A DNA stretch of 64,000 nucleotides from Paraburkholderia silviterrae. Lineage in GTDB: Bacteria; Pseudomonadota; Gammaproteobacteria; Burkholderiales; Burkholderiaceae. Position numbers and translations under genes: made by a program. The stretch is from the NCBI RefSeq assembly GCF_004353915.1, contig NZ_SMRP01000001.1:62001-126000 (forward strand), read 5' to 3'. Below, in pieces: positions 16,098 to 25,044 of the stretch (position 1 is the stretch's first letter; the number at the start of each line of letters is the position of its first letter). The notes beneath the pieces are model-generated. The model saw nothing but the letters and a program-made list of their open reading frames with translations. It ran no database searches and was not told the origin of the DNA.

Positions 16098-17533
16098 GAA
16101 GCATCCACGTAGGCGCCAATGATCTGGATCGGTACCGGGTCGATGCCGGAGAGTTCGAAGACGCGGTCATACGTGCCACCGCGCTTTGTCGCGCCCAGGC
16201 GCTGGTAGATGATCCGCGGGTTCGTCGCGCCCTGAAGGTTATTGTTGGTCCACATCTCGTTGGACCAGTTGTAGCCCCCATCGTCGGACCACCGCAGCAT
16301 GTACTGGGGTAAAGCGCCCGGCGGCACATTGATGCCCGTGCCCATGTCGATTTGCAGCGAGTTGAACGTGAGCGGGCTTTCCGAGACCTGATCGGGAGGC
16401 AGCGCGCGCCACGTACGCAACCACTTCCGCGTGTTGCCGTTGTCGGTATAGACGTTCCAGTTCAGCGAATAGATGTTGCCGCTCTGGTAATCCCCCACGA
16501 GGTGCTGGCCATACGCAAACGCATGACAGTTCGCCTGGTGGCGGCTGAAGACTCCCTGCGAGAAGTACGCTCTCTCGTGCCAGAGTCTCGTGGTGCCGTC
16601 ATAGCAGAACGTGCGCCCGGCAGTCGGGAAGATGAGCCAGTAAAACCAGTGCTGGTTGGTCTGCTCGACAAAGCCGATCGCATCGCTGATGACGGGCATT
16701 GCCTGAATCACTTCGGCGATGAAGTGCGTGGAGATCGGCACGGCCTGATAGACGTTGGAACGGTAGACGATGCCGCTGCCCTGCTCATCACCTCCGAGCC
16801 ACACCAGACTGTCTCCAATGCGCGCAACCGAGTAGGGAGCTGCGCACCCCACCGGAATCTGCACGCCCTGAAGCCGCTGAAACAAAAATCCATTGAGTCC
16901 ACCATTGACCCACACTTCAATGACCTTTTGTTTGAACAGCCAGACCTCACGGTGAAGGTCGAACATCGAAACGATTGGGTCGGGCGTCGAATCGGCGCTC
17001 GAGAAGTTCAGCGCCTGAATCGTCGAAAGGTCCCCCAGATTCGTCTGGTACCACTGGTTGGTGCCCGTGTAGTTGATGACCGCTACGCCGTCCTGGTAAG
17101 CGAGCACCGCGGGCGTCACACCCGGCACGCCAGAAAGTGCGTTGGTGAACGCACCAGTTTTGGTGTTCAGGCAGTAGGCGGCGACTCCATCAACGAGCAG
17201 GAGCTGGTTGTTCGTGCCGTTATCGGTCATCTGCGCCGGCCCGCTCGTGCTCGTGCTCAGGCTCCCGCGCGTCGTGCCCGCACCGGACGAATTGACGCTA
17301 TAGAGTTCGTTCCCGCTGAGCGCGTAAAGCGCGCCATTCGTGGCGGTGTAGAGCGCGCGCAGTGGGCCGCTGCCTACCGAGCCAAATAGCGTGTAGCCGG
17401 GCGCGCCGTACATGCCGCCCACGGCCTTCCCGTCCTTCGTATCGACCAGCTCCGGGATCAGGTTGATTGCCCGGTTGTAGGCGATGTCGCGCGTGGGCGC
17501 GATGAACTCACCGCCAAAGATGGGGGACTTCAC
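16094..17533 (-). CDS. Tail accessory / packaged-DNA stabilisation protein, P22 gp10-like
   Basis: The 479-residue beta-rich protein starts MKSPIFGGEFIAPTRDIAYNR and carries the RAINLIPEL and GAPGYTLFGSV pattern of the Phage_stabilise family. In P22, gp10 extends the portal-gp4 neck and holds packaged DNA and the tail needle. Order relative to the gp4-like gene and four-base overlaps on both sides fit. Confidence 0.85.
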   Translation of the reverse strand: MKSPIFGGEFIAPTRDIAYNRAINLIPELVDTKDGKAVGGMYGAPGYTLFGSVGSGPLRALYTATNGALYALSGNELYSVNSSGAGTTRGSLSTSTSGPAQMTDNGTNNQLLLVDGVAAYCLNTKTGAFTNALSGVPGVTPAVLAYQDGVAVINYTGTNQWYQTNLGDLSTIQALNFSSADSTPDPIVSMFDLHREVWLFKQKVIEVWVNGGLNGFLFQRLQGVQIPVGCAAPYSVARIGDSLVWLGGDEQGSGIVYRSNVYQAVPISTHFIAEVIQAMPVISDAIGFVEQTNQHWFYWLIFPTAGRTFCYDGTTRLWHERAYFSQGVFSRHQANCHAFAYGQHLVGDYQSGNIYSLNWNVYTDNGNTRKWLRTWRALPPDQVSESPLTFNSLQIDMGTGINVPPGALPQYMLRWSDDGGYNWSNEMWTNNNLQGATNPRIIYQRLGATKRGGTYDRVFELSGIDPVPIQIIGAYVDAS

Positions 17534-17808
17534 TGCGCGATGCCCGAGAGCTTCTTGATCTGCGCCTTGGCCGCCTGCTTCGCGGCGCGGTGGCGCGTCG
17601 GGTTGCGTTTGATCTCGTCAGCGCGAGAGAGCGTGTGCACGTCCATGTGCGGGTCGTGCATCTCGCCCACCATCACGGCGGCCGGCGCTGGCTTGCTTGC
17701 GCGATCTTTGGCGTAGCGGTCCATTGCCGTTTTGGGCTTTTCGGCCTTTTTCTCGGCCTTGGGCTTGGCGGCTTCCTTGCGCATTTGCATGGGGCTTTGT
17801 TTCTTCAT
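17530..17808 (-). CDS. Small basic late protein
   Basis: I start it at the ATG at 17808 (MKKQSPMQMRKEAAK), two bases after the gp4-like stop with AGAGG upstream; the longer frame overlaps gp4. The 92-residue product is Lys/Ala-rich, so a packaged or DNA-linked role is possible. No family was recognised. Confidence 0.65.
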   Translation of the reverse strand: MKKQSPMQMRKEAAKPKAEKKAEKPKTAMDRYAKDRASKPAPAAVMVGEMHDPHMDVHTLSRADEIKRNPTRHRAAKQAAKAQIKKLSGIAQ

Positions 17809-17810
17809 GG

Positions 17811-18569
17811 CTAACCTCTCGATGAAGACCACGAATCGCTGTAGATGTTGTACGTCCCGTTCGCGCGATCCGGGAACAGCTCCGGATCCATCTGCGCCTT
17901 GTTGTTGCGCTTGTTCGCGCGCTTGACCGTTGCGAGCGACGTGCGCGCGTCTTTCTCGATGTAGGGCGGCAGGGGCTTGCCAACAAAGCAGAAGGGCCAT
18001 AGGCGCGGCGCCAGACAGTCCTGAATCGCAGCCTCATATCCCGGGGGAAGCGAGAAGTTCACGGTGAGCGACGCCATGTCCGCGAGCTGCAGGTACGAGT
18101 CGAAGTACATCGTGTAGCCGCTTGAGTTCGGCTGCGGCCACAGGTTGATCAGCCCCAGCGGCATCTGCGGATCGTAGAAAAGCACCGTGGGCAGGTTCGA
18201 TTGAGTGAGTCCGCTGCGGTTGCCGATCTGGTTCCAGTCCTGGCGCGTGACCACGCTCACCGGGAAGTTGTTGCCGTTCGAGTCCTGCACGTAGGCCGCG
18301 CCGGGGCCCTCGATCACGCGAATGGGGCGAGTGGCGTTCACGTCCGCACCACCTGATGTGCCGATGCTGTACTGGGACTTGCCCGTCTGGATGGCGAAGC
18401 TCTGCTCGGTGATCGCGAAGCACGCCTGCGGCTCGTTGCTCCACTGGTCGAGCATCATGTTCAGTTGCTGCAACCCAAGCGCCGAGTCAGCGGCCGTCAT
18501 CGTTTCGGTGGCCGCGTAGTAGCCGATCTTCTGGTACGCAGCGAGGATGAGCGCCTGGGCGGTGGACAT
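17811..18569 (-). CDS. Head-to-tail connector, P22 gp4-like tail accessory factor
   Basis: The 252-residue protein (MSTAQALILAAYQKIGYYA...) shows the P22_Tail-4 pattern: an N-terminal helix pair with LQQLNMMLDQWSNE, then VVTRQDWNQI, LFYDPQMPLG, INLWPQP and a late PPGYEAAIQDCLA. gp4 binds under the portal ring and closes the filled head. It is flanked by the gp10-like and portal-side genes in P22 order. Confidence 0.85.
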   Translation of the reverse strand: MSTAQALILAAYQKIGYYAATETMTAADSALGLQQLNMMLDQWSNEPQACFAITEQSFAIQTGKSQYSIGTSGGADVNATRPIRVIEGPGAAYVQDSNGNNFPVSVVTRQDWNQIGNRSGLTQSNLPTVLFYDPQMPLGLINLWPQPNSSGYTMYFDSYLQLADMASLTVNFSLPPGYEAAIQDCLAPRLWPFCFVGKPLPPYIEKDARTSLATVKRANKRNNKAQMDPELFPDRANGTYNIYSDSWSSSRG

Positions 18570-19141
18570 TACGCGACCTCAGGATTCTTGCGCGGACGGC
18601 CACCCTTGTTGCGCGGCGCTTGCTGTTCTTCCAGCGGTGGCACGTCGGGGTTTGTCGGCGGATCCTCGGGAGGCAAGTCCTCTTCCTCTTCGAGATCTGC
18701 GCCAGTCGGAGCAAGCGCCGCTTCAGCGGCATGCATGGGCGTCTCGAACCACTCGCCGCGCAGCGCCTTGTGAGCGGCCTCGTGATTCACGAGCACGCTG
18801 CGCACGGCAACCGTATCGGCGCCCACGGAAACCTCGTGCTCGCCGCTCGCGTGCGGCTGGTACAGGTAGCGCGGATACTCGTGGTGCTGGTGACCGGCGG
18901 GTTCTTCGTTGTTCGTCATCGCGCGCCGGTACGCTTCCGGGTCCGAGACACCGTTGGGCACGTAGCCGAGTGCCGCGTACTGCTGCTCCTGATCGGCGTT
19001 GTTCACGAACACGTCGGGGAACTTCTCGGGCGAGCCGGGCGGGGCCTTGATGATCTTGCCGTTCACGACCTCGTCTTTCGAGAGGACGGCGGCGCGGTGC
19101 GCGGGGTGCTTCATAGCCTTGGGGTATTCAGAAAAGGACAT
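18569..19141 (-). CDS. Uncharacterised late protein with AT-hook-like C-terminus
   Basis: The 190-residue protein has a His/acid-rich middle, a very acidic Pro-rich segment (LEEEEDLPPEDPP) and a terminal KGGRPRKNPE, which matches the GRP core of AT-hooks. It lies between neck and capsid genes. No family was recognised. Confidence 0.55.
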   Translation of the reverse strand: MSFSEYPKAMKHPAHRAAVLSKDEVVNGKIIKAPPGSPEKFPDVFVNNADQEQQYAALGYVPNGVSDPEAYRRAMTNNEEPAGHQHHEYPRYLYQPHASGEHEVSVGADTVAVRSVLVNHEAAHKALRGEWFETPMHAAEAALAPTGADLEEEEDLPPEDPPTNPDVPPLEEQQAPRNKGGRPRKNPEVA

Positions 19142-19150
19142 GCACTTCTC

Positions 19151-19354
19151 CTAGTGTGTTTCTTTGACGAACGAAACGATGTGGGCGTCTCGCCAGCCCG
19201 TAATCTTCTTGCGCAGAATGGCGAGGTTGGTCTGCTCGCAGAAGTCCTCGAGCGGCTCCTGACGATCCATCGCGGGGCCGATGGGGATCTCGTGGCCCGC
19301 GTCGGTGTCCATCACGTGGACCTGAAAGAGGATGACTGGCTTGTCTTGGGTCAT
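19151..19354 (-). CDS. Small uncharacterised late protein
   Basis: The 67-residue protein (MTQDKPVILFQVHVMDTDAG...) is compact and mixed in charge. It overlaps the next upstream gene by four bases and is part of the capsid-to-neck cluster. Confidence 0.55.
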   Translation of the reverse strand: MTQDKPVILFQVHVMDTDAGHEIPIGPAMDRQEPLEDFCEQTNLAILRKKITGWRDAHIVSFVKETH

Positions 19355-19734
19355 GACGTGAGCTCCACGTAGGCGCGCAGCAGCTGCTCGGCGATGTGCT
19401 GAATCGAGTAAGCCTCGAACTCATCGCCGGGGTTCTTCTCGCCGATGTACGAGAGGCACTCCTGATAGATGTGCACCGACTCGTGGATGATGGTCGACGC
19501 GATGCCGATGCCGTCTTTGCCTTCCATCTTCTTCAGATCGACGCAGACCATCGCGTACGTCATGCCCGTCGTGTCGTTCTCGAAGTAGTGGCAGCACGCA
19601 TTCGAATCGTTCGGAACGAACGCATCGGCGCCGTTAATCTTCAGGCGCCGGCACTCGCGAAAGTACGCATCTGCGCTCACGAACAGCGCGAGGTGAATGG
19701 GCATTGGCATCAGCGGACGCATGCAGCGCTTCAT
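19351..19734 (-). CDS. Uncharacterised protein with HESVH zincin motif
   Basis: The 127-residue protein contains IIHESVHIYQE, a perfect HExxH metal helix, followed about 20 residues later by EFEAYSIQHI, which could give the third ligand. It also has a Cys pair (CCHYF). A small virion metallopeptidase is possible; a structural use of the fold is equally possible. It overlaps both neighbours by four bases. Confidence 0.6.
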   Translation of the reverse strand: MKRCMRPLMPMPIHLALFVSADAYFRECRRLKINGADAFVPNDSNACCHYFENDTTGMTYAMVCVDLKKMEGKDGIGIASTIIHESVHIYQECLSYIGEKNPGDEFEAYSIQHIAEQLLRAYVELTS

Positions 19735-20036
19735 TCCTGCACCCCAAACACCGAGTCACGCTTGATGATCGTGACCTCTTCGCCGTCGATCTCCTCGCGG
19801 TGCGCGAGCACGGGCGAGTAGCGGATCGTCTGGCCCGCTTCGATGTCCCACATCGAGTCACGCTCTCCGCTTGGCAGGCGCGCGCCGGGGCCCACAGCGA
19901 GCACCACGCCTGTGACGCCCTCTTTCACAAAGCCACCATCAAGCGGGGCTTCGCCCAAAAAAATGCCGCCTTCAGAAACCGTCGGCGGCTTGATCTCCAG
20001 GACCGCGATGCGGTCGTTGAGCATTCGTAGAGTCAT
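19731..20036 (-). CDS. GroES-like co-chaperonin
   Basis: The 101-residue protein matches the chaperonin-10 fold throughout: MTLRMLNDRIAVLEI (GroES MNIRPLHDRV), a mobile-loop region SEGGIFLGE, GVTGVVLAVGPGARLPSGE, AGQTIRYSP, and EEIDGEEVTIIKRDSVFGV. Like T4 gp31 it may cap host GroEL so that the phage coat protein can fold. It is two genes downstream of the coat gene. No GroEL is visible in the window. Confidence 0.85.
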   Translation of the reverse strand: MTLRMLNDRIAVLEIKPPTVSEGGIFLGEAPLDGGFVKEGVTGVVLAVGPGARLPSGERDSMWDIEAGQTIRYSPVLAHREEIDGEEVTIIKRDSVFGVQE

Positions 20037-20112
20037 CTTGTGGATTCCAAAAGACCCGACCGGGAGCGACCCGGCCAGGTGCGGCAGGCTGCGCCGCAGT
20101 GGAGAAGACCGG

Positions 20113-20385
20113 TTACGACTTGAGGATGCCCAGCGTCTTCAGCGCGGCGACGAGGTCGCCAACCGTGTAGGCCGTCGACCCGATCGAGCCGTCATAGGTC
20201 GTGTTGACGTATGCAGCGGTCGTCGTGCCGGGCGTGGGCGTATGGACGTTGCCTGCCGGCGCACCGTTCTGTGCGACGGGCGTCGCGCCGAAGAAACCGA
20301 TCTTGTCGCTCGCCGCAGCGCCGAGTTGCGTGCCCAGCGAGTTCTGGTCGGACAACTGCTTGGGCAAGTCAGTACCAAAAGTCAT
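20113..20385 (-). CDS. Head-fibre-like small structural protein
   Basis: The 90-residue protein ends in STAYTVGDLVAALKTLGILKS, a C-terminal pattern common to short phage head-fibre or decoration proteins encoded next to the coat gene; the rest is Gly/Thr/Ser-rich. It lies directly after the coat gene and its terminator. Confidence 0.6.
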   Translation of the reverse strand: MTFGTDLPKQLSDQNSLGTQLGAAASDKIGFFGATPVAQNGAPAGNVHTPTPGTTTAAYVNTTYDGSIGSTAYTVGDLVAALKTLGILKS

Positions 20386-20400
20386 GATGTGCTCCTGAAA

Positions 20401-20426
20401 AGCGAAAACCCCGCGCGCGGCGGGGC
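20401..20426 (-). terminator. Terminator after coat gene
   Basis: The minus strand has CCCCGC-CGCG-GCGGGG followed by TTTTCGC. It may set a high coat-to-downstream ratio. Confidence 0.65.
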
Positions 20427-20450
20427 CTCAAGGTCAATGGACGGTGGGGA

Positions 20451-21638
20451 TCAGTTCGTGAGGCGGACGGCGAGCTCCGGATAGAACGTGGAGACCCCGT
20501 ACAGGACGTCGACGCGGCACGGCGCCACATCGTTGTTCACGTCGTACGCCCGGATGATGCGCAGGCTGATGCCCTTGTACTCCTGACGCGCCTTGAAATC
20601 GACGCCGTCAAAGAGCTCCATCGGGACCGTCACGAGACCGAACGCATCCTTCACGAACGCGAGGTTCTGCGCGTAGGTGGTGTTGGCCGTGCCCTTGACC
20701 GTGATCGCCGCGCTGTTGGCCGGCGAGTTGGACACCGTCTGGTAGGCACCCGTGGGCGTGATGGGCGGGTAGATCGAGATCGTGGAGTTGCCCGAGCCGT
20801 CCGAGTTCGCCGTGGCCGTCACCACGAAGTTCTGCAGCGCGCCCGTCGACTGACGGTTCTGCGGGTTCACCGCAAACACGCCGGCGATCGTGAACACGTC
20901 ACCCACGTTCAGGAGGCCCGTGATGCTGGCCGTCCAGCCGTTGGTGACGAGCGAGGAGCCCGTCTGGCTCGCGCCGTTCACCACACCCGAACCGGCGTAC
21001 GCGCCGACGGTCTGGTTCTGGATGTTCTGGTCGAGGTAGATCTCGAAGTTGCCGATCTTGGCCAGATAGCCCTTCAGAGCCGGCTCGGACACGGACTGCA
21101 CGTACAGCCCCACGAGACCTGCCGCCAACGACCAGTACGCGGCCGGGTTGAGAATCATCACACGCCCCGCTTGCGGCACGGCGCCCTCGTCCATGCGCTG
21201 GCCGACGGGCTGGATACCGGTGGCGAAGCTGTTGGGCAGCGTGCCCGGAGTGCCAACCTCGTTGAACACGCTCGGCCAGTTGCCGATCACGTCGTAGTCG
21301 ATCTGGTTCGCCAGAGGCTCGACAGCGGGCTTCAGGTAGCGCTCGGAGAACTCCTCGATCACGAGCGTGAGTTCCTGCGAGCTGAACTGGAAGTCCACGT
21401 GCTTCTGGTTGCTGATGGTGATGGACGTCGACGGCTCGACCGAGTCCTGAATCTGCAGACCCGGGCCCGAGGTGACCTTGTAGCGGTTCGGCTTGCGCAC
21501 GGTGAGCGTGGTGCCGATCTTGGCGAACTGGTTTTCGAACTGACGGTTGACCTTGCTGGCCGCGACCAAATTGTTCGAGAGGATCAGCAACGTTTCCTTG
21601 CTGATGATGCTCGGCGTGAGCACCTGGTTATTGCTCAT
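20451..21638 (-). CDS. Major coat protein, P22 gp5-like
   Basis: The 395-residue protein (MSNNQVLTPSIISKETL...) has the P22 coat start followed by ANQID and VPMELFDGVDFKARQEYKG near the end; its length is close to P22 gp5 (430). A telokin-like insertion region is suggested by the Gly/Ser/Asn-rich middle (about residues 230-320). It forms the HK97-fold T=7 shell. Strong terminators lie on both sides. Confidence 0.9.
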   Translation of the reverse strand: MSNNQVLTPSIISKETLLILSNNLVAASKVNRQFENQFAKIGTTLTVRKPNRYKVTSGPGLQIQDSVEPSTSITISNQKHVDFQFSSQELTLVIEEFSERYLKPAVEPLANQIDYDVIGNWPSVFNEVGTPGTLPNSFATGIQPVGQRMDEGAVPQAGRVMILNPAAYWSLAAGLVGLYVQSVSEPALKGYLAKIGNFEIYLDQNIQNQTVGAYAGSGVVNGASQTGSSLVTNGWTASITGLLNVGDVFTIAGVFAVNPQNRQSTGALQNFVVTATANSDGSGNSTISIYPPITPTGAYQTVSNSPANSAAITVKGTANTTYAQNLAFVKDAFGLVTVPMELFDGVDFKARQEYKGISLRIIRAYDVNNDVAPCRVDVLYGVSTFYPELAVRLTN

Positions 21639-21670
21639 GATCTAGTTCCTTGAATCGCGGCCGCAGAAAT

Positions 21671-21703
21671 GCAAAAGCCCCGCTCGGATGGCGGGGCTTT
21701 CTT
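21671..21703 (-). terminator. Terminator between scaffold and coat genes
   Basis: The minus strand has GCCCCGCC-ATCC-GAGCGGGGC followed by TTTTGC, with AAGAAAG on the other side, so it could work both ways. Confidence 0.75.
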
Positions 21704-21722
21704 GCTTCAATAGACCGCAGGT

Positions 21723-22694
21723 TTAGTGGGTTTGTCGCGACGCCGCGTACTCCTCCATCGACATCTCGTCGGCGGACTTGCTTTGCGGCGTGCCCGCGCC
21801 GGCCTGATGCTTGATAGGCGGGGGCGTTTTGGAGACTGCGGGCGCCTTGGGAGCGGTGATCTGCGCTTCGAGCTTGCCCATCTCCATCAACTGCAACGCG
21901 GGCGCCATCCTGGAGATGCGCTCCGCGACTTCCGGGTGCTGGCCGAGGTGGTAAGCGAGCTTCGGTCCGTTCTCGCTCGAGGTGATGGCAATGGCCATCG
22001 TTTGGGACACGTGCACGGCGGGGTTTTCAGCGACTTCGGCGTAGTCGGGCATCTCTTCGAGCGCCTTCGTGCGCCGTCCCTGCCAGGCTTGCGCGTGCGC
22101 GGCCGCCGCTTCCCGATTCGACTTCTCGGTCGCTTCGGTCTGGCGGCGCACTTCCGCTTCGCGCAACTGCATCTTCACGGAGCGTTCGGTGACCTTGCGC
22201 GTGTACTCAGCCATATCGCGCTGGTACTGCTCGGGGTCGATGAACTCGGGCGGCGTTGGCTCTGCGCCGATGTCATCCGCCGGCGCCGTTTTATCGGCCG
22301 GCGCATCCGGCTTCTTGCCGCCGTTTGCACGCTCAAGCGCCTCAAGCGCGCGACGCAGGTTATCGTTCGCCTCGCGCTCGCGCCGCGCCGCCTCGTCACG
22401 CTCGCGCGTGATTTTGGAAAAGCGCTTGTTGACGTCATCTTCGGGTTTGGGCTGCGCAGCACCAGAGCCTTCACCTGCACCCTCGCCTGCACCGCCTTCA
22501 CCCGCGCCCGATGCGCCACCACCCTCACCGCCTTCGTTACCCGCTGCGCCGCTTGCGCCAGCGCCTTCGCCTGCTCCTTGACCACCCTGGTCAGCACCCG
22601 TTGCGCCGGTTACTTCCGTGTTCGTCAGCTCGGCACCCTCGCCGCCAGTCGAACCCGCTTCACCTGCGCCTGCTACTGCATTCACATCGCTCAT
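21723..22694 (-). CDS. Capsid scaffolding protein
   Basis: I start it at the ATG at 22694 (MSDVNAVAG) with GGAG eight bases upstream; a GTG at 22724 would add ten residues. The 323-residue protein has a Gly/Ala/Glu-rich disordered N-terminus, a charged helical middle (about residues 85-200) and a C-terminal coat-binding-like segment ending MSMEEYAASRQTH. Position between portal and coat and this composition match P22-like scaffolds. Confidence 0.8.
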   Translation of the reverse strand: MSDVNAVAGAGEAGSTGGEGAELTNTEVTGATGADQGGQGAGEGAGASGAAGNEGGEGGGASGAGEGGAGEGAGEGSGAAQPKPEDDVNKRFSKITRERDEAARREREANDNLRRALEALERANGGKKPDAPADKTAPADDIGAEPTPPEFIDPEQYQRDMAEYTRKVTERSVKMQLREAEVRRQTEATEKSNREAAAAHAQAWQGRRTKALEEMPDYAEVAENPAVHVSQTMAIAITSSENGPKLAYHLGQHPEVAERISRMAPALQLMEMGKLEAQITAPKAPAVSKTPPPIKHQAGAGTPQSKSADEMSMEEYAASRQTH

Positions 22695-22791
22695 TGCATT
22701 GGCTCCAGACAACAGGAAGCTCACCGGGCGTTGCCAACGCTCGGCGCCATGACCTGCTGGGGTTGTCCGCGAAGATCCGTCGCGGTGTCGG

Positions 22792-25044
22792 TTACTGCGT
22801 AAAACTGGGTTGTCCCACTGGGCTCACAGGAAGCGCGGCGGGATTGTTGGGAAAGCTCGGCGCGCCGTCGGCAGCGCCACCGCTCGATGCGGAGTCGGGC
22901 AACATGGATTGCGCCTCGATCTCCCGCAGATGGCGCACGTCTTGCGCACCAATGTCGACAAGCTTCGTCTTTGCGTCGGAAAGCACCTTGAGAAGCTTGG
23001 CCTCGAAGTCCTTGTTGATCTTGTCCTGCCTGACCGCCCGGTCCGCGCGCTGGTCGGTGAGGTCGCGAAGCATCTGCACCTTCTCGACCGTCATCTGGCG
23101 AAGCTGCGTCATGAGCGACTGGATCATCGCCGCGGCCTGCGGCGGCATGTCCTTCATGTCCGGCGCCTGCAGGTTCGGCGGCAGCGCGCGCGTGAGCACG
23201 CGATACGCCTCGTCGGCGCCCGGCCAGTCGCTGTACTTGGCGATCAGGTGCGCGATGAGCGCGCCCTGCTGCGGGAGCGCCGCAGCAAAGCGCAAGAGCT
23301 GCTCGACCGCCTCGATGCGCTTGGTTGCGTAGCTCGGGCCCGTGGTGACCGTCACGCCATACTCGCCCACCGATGGATCGAAGATAAAGCGCGCGTACGG
23401 CTGCTGCGCCTTCTGGTTGCGCATCACCGGCTTGCCCATTTCGGGGTCGAGCGTCACCTGCTCTTCGGTGTCGTCCTCGCGCAGGATCGTCACCACGCGC
23501 TTGACGTCGTACACCTTGGGGATCAGGTCCACGAGGATTCGCCCTTCGTGGCGCAGAGAGCGGCAGAAGTTGTCGGTAAAGTGAAACGAGCCGATATCGG
23601 TGTTGCGCCGGATCTCGTGCAGCGCCTTGCCCGACTCGTCGTAGATGCGGTCCGCGGCGCTCGCGTTGTAGCGCACGCCGGTGGTTGAAAGCAGATGCTG
23701 CTGCGCCGTCTGCTCGGCCTCGACAATGCCCGCCGGCACACCCGCCATCGGCTGGCGCTGGGGCGGGGGTGCGATCGCGCCGCTGGTGGGTGCCTCAACC
23801 ATCGTGTATTCGAGCACCGCGAGGTTCTGGCGATGCGCGTTGTCCCACTCGTACTCGTGGCCTTCTTTCTGTCCTTCAGCCATCACCCACGGACTCTTGG
23901 GCGCAAGCGCAATGAACTCGGTCTTGGCGCTGTTCCAGTAGTTGATCATGCGCTGCGAATCCTTCGCGTTGCGAATGATGCCGCTGCGGATCACCTTGCC
24001 GTTCACGTCCAGCTCTTCGCCCACCACCTCGATGATCGGAATCCAGCGTCCGGGCCAGGACTTCGTTTCAAGCACCTCAAGCCCCGTGATGCGCCGGAAC
24101 ACGACCTTTTGCACCTCGGCTTCGCGCTCGTTGAGGATCTCGATCTTGTCTGATTCGATAGCGGCCTTAACGCTCTCGTCCAGATCGTCGTAGAACCCCA
24201 CGTGACCCGTGGATAGCTGCACGAGGCGCTTCATCTCGTGCTCGAGCGTCCAGTATTCGGCGATGCGCACGTAGTCCTTCTGGATCCACGGCTGGAGCTC
24301 GTCGCCAATGCCCTTCTCGGTCCAGCCAAGCGGGTCGGCGTCGGGGTACTTGTCCTTGTACTCGTCGCGCGTAATGAGGTCCGTCTCAAAGCACCAGCCC
24401 ATGTCCGAGCCATCCGGCTCCTGGCGCTCGGGGTCCGCATACACGCGAAACGGATTGCGGATGCGCTTCACGCGGATGATCTGGTTAAAGCTCTTCGAGC
24501 TTTCGTACTCGGTGTCGATGCGCCAGTAACCGAACCCGATATTGACCGCGCTCGTTACCGCGGTGTCGTGCGCAATATCGGCTTCGCTCTTGCGCTGGAT
24601 ATCGCGAATCATCCCCGCAAAAGCTTTCGCGCCGTCCTTGTCGGCCGCTTCGCCCACCGGGCTGATGGCGACCGCCGGCCGGTTCTGGCGAATGTCGTTC
24701 GACACCTGATGCACGAGCGTGGGAAGCTCGTTGATCGTCAGGCACGGGCGCTTGTCGTTCGCGCGCTGCTGCTTGATGTCGTCGGGCCACTGCTTGCCGG
24801 CGAGAAACTCCAGATCCTCGTTCGCCGCCTTGCGGTTCTCGCTCTCGCGGTCCATCGAGCGCTTGAAGCGCTTGCGCGCGGTTTCGAGGATCTTGCGCTC
24901 GTCCTCGCGGCGCTTGCGCGTCTCGGCCGCCTTTTCCTGAGGCGTGAGCGTGCCCTTGGCGTTCCCGGGCGGCTCCATCGTGCCGGCCATGTTCTTCTCG
25001 TTGCCCGGGACGTTGGAGGGCATGCCGATGGCGTTCTCAGCCAT
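22792..25044 (-). CDS. Portal protein, P22 gp1-like
   Basis: The 750-residue protein matches P22-type portals: an N-terminal wing with RKRFKRSMDRESENRK and DLEFLAGKQWP, then RPCLTINELP, VSNDIRQNRP and GYWRIDTEYE. The long C-terminal helical barrel segment has repeated Gln/Lys coiled coil. It forms the dodecameric DNA entry ring. The first eight bases overlap the next gene upstream. Confidence 0.92.
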   Translation of the reverse strand: MAENAIGMPSNVPGNEKNMAGTMEPPGNAKGTLTPQEKAAETRKRREDERKILETARKRFKRSMDRESENRKAANEDLEFLAGKQWPDDIKQQRANDKRPCLTINELPTLVHQVSNDIRQNRPAVAISPVGEAADKDGAKAFAGMIRDIQRKSEADIAHDTAVTSAVNIGFGYWRIDTEYESSKSFNQIIRVKRIRNPFRVYADPERQEPDGSDMGWCFETDLITRDEYKDKYPDADPLGWTEKGIGDELQPWIQKDYVRIAEYWTLEHEMKRLVQLSTGHVGFYDDLDESVKAAIESDKIEILNEREAEVQKVVFRRITGLEVLETKSWPGRWIPIIEVVGEELDVNGKVIRSGIIRNAKDSQRMINYWNSAKTEFIALAPKSPWVMAEGQKEGHEYEWDNAHRQNLAVLEYTMVEAPTSGAIAPPPQRQPMAGVPAGIVEAEQTAQQHLLSTTGVRYNASAADRIYDESGKALHEIRRNTDIGSFHFTDNFCRSLRHEGRILVDLIPKVYDVKRVVTILREDDTEEQVTLDPEMGKPVMRNQKAQQPYARFIFDPSVGEYGVTVTTGPSYATKRIEAVEQLLRFAAALPQQGALIAHLIAKYSDWPGADEAYRVLTRALPPNLQAPDMKDMPPQAAAMIQSLMTQLRQMTVEKVQMLRDLTDQRADRAVRQDKINKDFEAKLLKVLSDAKTKLVDIGAQDVRHLREIEAQSMLPDSASSGGAADGAPSFPNNPAALPVSPVGQPSFTQ

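Noticed and set aside
20045..20070. Possible terminator upstream of the GroES-like gene
   Set aside because: The stem CCCG-GT-CGGG is only four pairs with a short T-run, too weak to claim.
21726..22802. 358-codon frame antisense to the scaffold gene
   Set aside because: Arg/Leu/Ala-rich shadow; the scaffold frame fits position, composition and start signals.
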